Position numbers and translations under genes: made by a program. A DNA stretch of 64,000 nt, taken from NCBI GenBank assembly GCA_021732215.1, contig JAKFVL010000008.1:124001-188000 (forward strand), in the 5' to 3' direction. The notes under the pieces were generated by a model. It had not been told where the DNA came from. It worked only from the letters and a program-made list of their open reading frames with translations, and searched no databases. Origin of the DNA: Hyphomicrobiales bacterium (lineage in GTDB: Bacteria; Pseudomonadota; Alphaproteobacteria; Rhizobiales; Xanthobacteraceae). This document shows, in pieces, positions 63,093 to 64,000 of the stretch (the first letter of the stretch is position 1; every line of letters begins with the position of its first letter).

Positions 63093-64000
63093 ATGACCGC
63101 ATCAGCCCTCGTCACCACCTCCCTGCTCGACCGCGCCGGCCTCGATCGCGACGCTGCCAAGAAGGAAATCGCCCGTGGCCTCGCGGGCGCCGACGATGGC
63201 GAACTGTTCCTCGAATATCGTCAATCCGAGGGGCTGATGTTCGACAACGGCCGCCTCAAGCAGGCGACCTACGATACCGCGCAGGGTTTTGGATTGCGCG
63301 CGGTGAAGGACGATGCGGTCGGCTACGCCCATTCCTCCGATGTCTCTCTGCCTGCGCTGATCCGCGCCGCCGACTCCGTCAGCGCCGTGCGCGGCGGTCA
63401 CAGCGGCACTTATGCTGCTGCGCCTACGCACACCAATGTGCGGCTCTACAGCGACGAGAATCCGCTCGACGGTCTCGCGTTTGAAAACAAGGTGAAGCTG
63501 CTGGCCGAGATCGACGCTTATGTGCGCGACAAGGATCCGCGTGTGCGGCAGGTCTCGGTGTCGCTCGGCGCGACGTGGCAGGTGGTGGAGATTCTCCGCC
63601 CCGATGGCGAGAGCTATCGCGATATCCGCCCCTTGGTGCGCATCAACGTGTCCGTCGTCGCAGGCCAGGGCGATCGTCAGGAAACCGGCAGCCACGGCTA
63701 CGGCGGACGTGAGGGTTATGCCCGTTTCATCGAGACAAAGGCATGGCGCAACGCGGCCGACGGCGCGATCCGCCAGGCCATGATCAATCTGGAATCGGTG
63801 CCCGCACCTGCCGGCGAGATGGATGTCGTGCTCGGCCCCGGCTGGCCCGGCGTGATGCTGCACGAAGCGGTCGGTCACGGTCTCGAGGGCGATTTCAACC
63901 GTAAGCAGACCTCGGCGTTTGCGGGCTTGATGGGCAAGCAGGTCGCGGCCAAGGGCGTGACCGTCGTGGACGATGGCACAATTTCATCACGCCGCGGATC
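63093..64000 (+). CDS. tldD: TldD metalloprotease, 5' part (runs off the window)
   Basis: About 302 residues are present of a protein normally near 475. TldD with TldE (PmbA) cleaves modified peptides and processes microcins and CcdA. Seen: DDGELFLEYRQSEGLMFDNGRLK, GFGLRAVKDDAVGYAHSSD and the zinc-binding HEAVGHGLEGD (HExxxH), followed by NRKQTSAF. The frame is open to the last base. The ATG at 63093 begins a typical TldD N-terminus though the ribosome site is modest. Confidence 0.95.
   Translation, partial: MTASALVTTSLLDRAGLDRDAAKKEIARGLAGADDGELFLEYRQSEGLMFDNGRLKQATYDTAQGFGLRAVKDDAVGYAHSSDVSLPALIRAADSVSAVRGGHSGTYAAAPTHTNVRLYSDENPLDGLAFENKVKLLAEIDAYVRDKDPRVRQVSVSLGATWQVVEILRPDGESYRDIRPLVRINVSVVAGQGDRQETGSHGYGGREGYARFIETKAWRNAADGAIRQAMINLESVPAPAGEMDVVLGPGWPGVMLHEAVGHGLEGDFNRKQTSAFAGLMGKQVAAKGVTVVDDGTISSRRG

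Overview
The window reads as chromosomal DNA of an alphaproteobacterium of the Nitrobacteraceae (the Bradyrhizobium / Rhodopseudomonas / Afipia / Oligotropha / Nitrobacter group). This is inferred from the GC-rich, codon-biased genes, the split F0 operon (atpI-B-E-b'-b away from F1), the ctaC-ctaD-ctaB-coxF-ctaG-ctaE-DUF983-surf1-thrC-M16 order, the hisD/UPF0262/phosphatase/maf/yacG/tRNA-Phe neighbourhood, C4-type HemA, several TctC/TAXI binding proteins, a DUF3551 protein, and dispersed palindromic repeats typical of this family. No transposase, integrase, phage gene, CRISPR array or rRNA is seen.

Layout. 1-4.5 kb: two tandem TAXI-type TRAP binding proteins, an orphan TctC-type binding protein and two small secreted proteins of unknown function. 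4.7-10.6 kb: PHB-depolymerase-like esterase, CoA pyrophosphatase, membrane-anchored class III adenylate cyclase, tartrate/D-malate dehydrogenase, a periplasmic MBL-fold protein and a DUF3551 protein. 11.2-15.1 kb: a DctP-DctQ-DctM TRAP transporter with a terminator-like hairpin between dctP and dctQ and an unusual large permease. 15.3-20.6 kb: an RND efflux adaptor/pump pair and a Crp/Fnr regulator. 20.7-30.4 kb: MFS transporter, tRNA-Phe, a TctC protein, and a housekeeping block (yacG, maf, LMW phosphatase, UPF0262, hisD, murA) followed by small proteins and tRNA-Thr.

30.6-34.9 kb: bioB, an MBL hydrolase, hemA and a FixJ-like response regulator. 35.1-43.1 kb: a symporter-domain hybrid histidine kinase (CrbS/NahK type), a NarL-type regulator, the DUF4212/solute symporter pair it probably controls, and three small membrane proteins. 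43.4-46.9 kb: an MHS-type MFS carrier, a coiled-coil secreted protein and a DsbA-fold isomerase. 47.3-49.9 kb: the ATP synthase F0 operon, closed by a strong terminator. 50-61.2 kb (minus strand): lipoprotein, acetyltransferase, M16 peptidase, thrC and the complete aa3 cytochrome c oxidase gene set with assembly factors. 61.5-64 kb: a decayed Fe-alcohol dehydrogenase fused to another gene's tail, an IalB-like protein and the 5' part of tldD.

Themes: uptake of carboxylates and other small organic acids (two TAXI, two TctC, one DctPQM, an acetate-type symporter with its two-component system, an MHS carrier) combined with aerobic energy conversion (aa3 oxidase, heme synthesis, F0). The least explained items are paired long palindromes between ctaC and ctaD, the inserted region in DctM, the triplicated coiled-coil protein, the three small membrane proteins after the symporter, and the chimeric pseudogene. 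All functional calls come from reading motifs and remembered family features; no database search was run.
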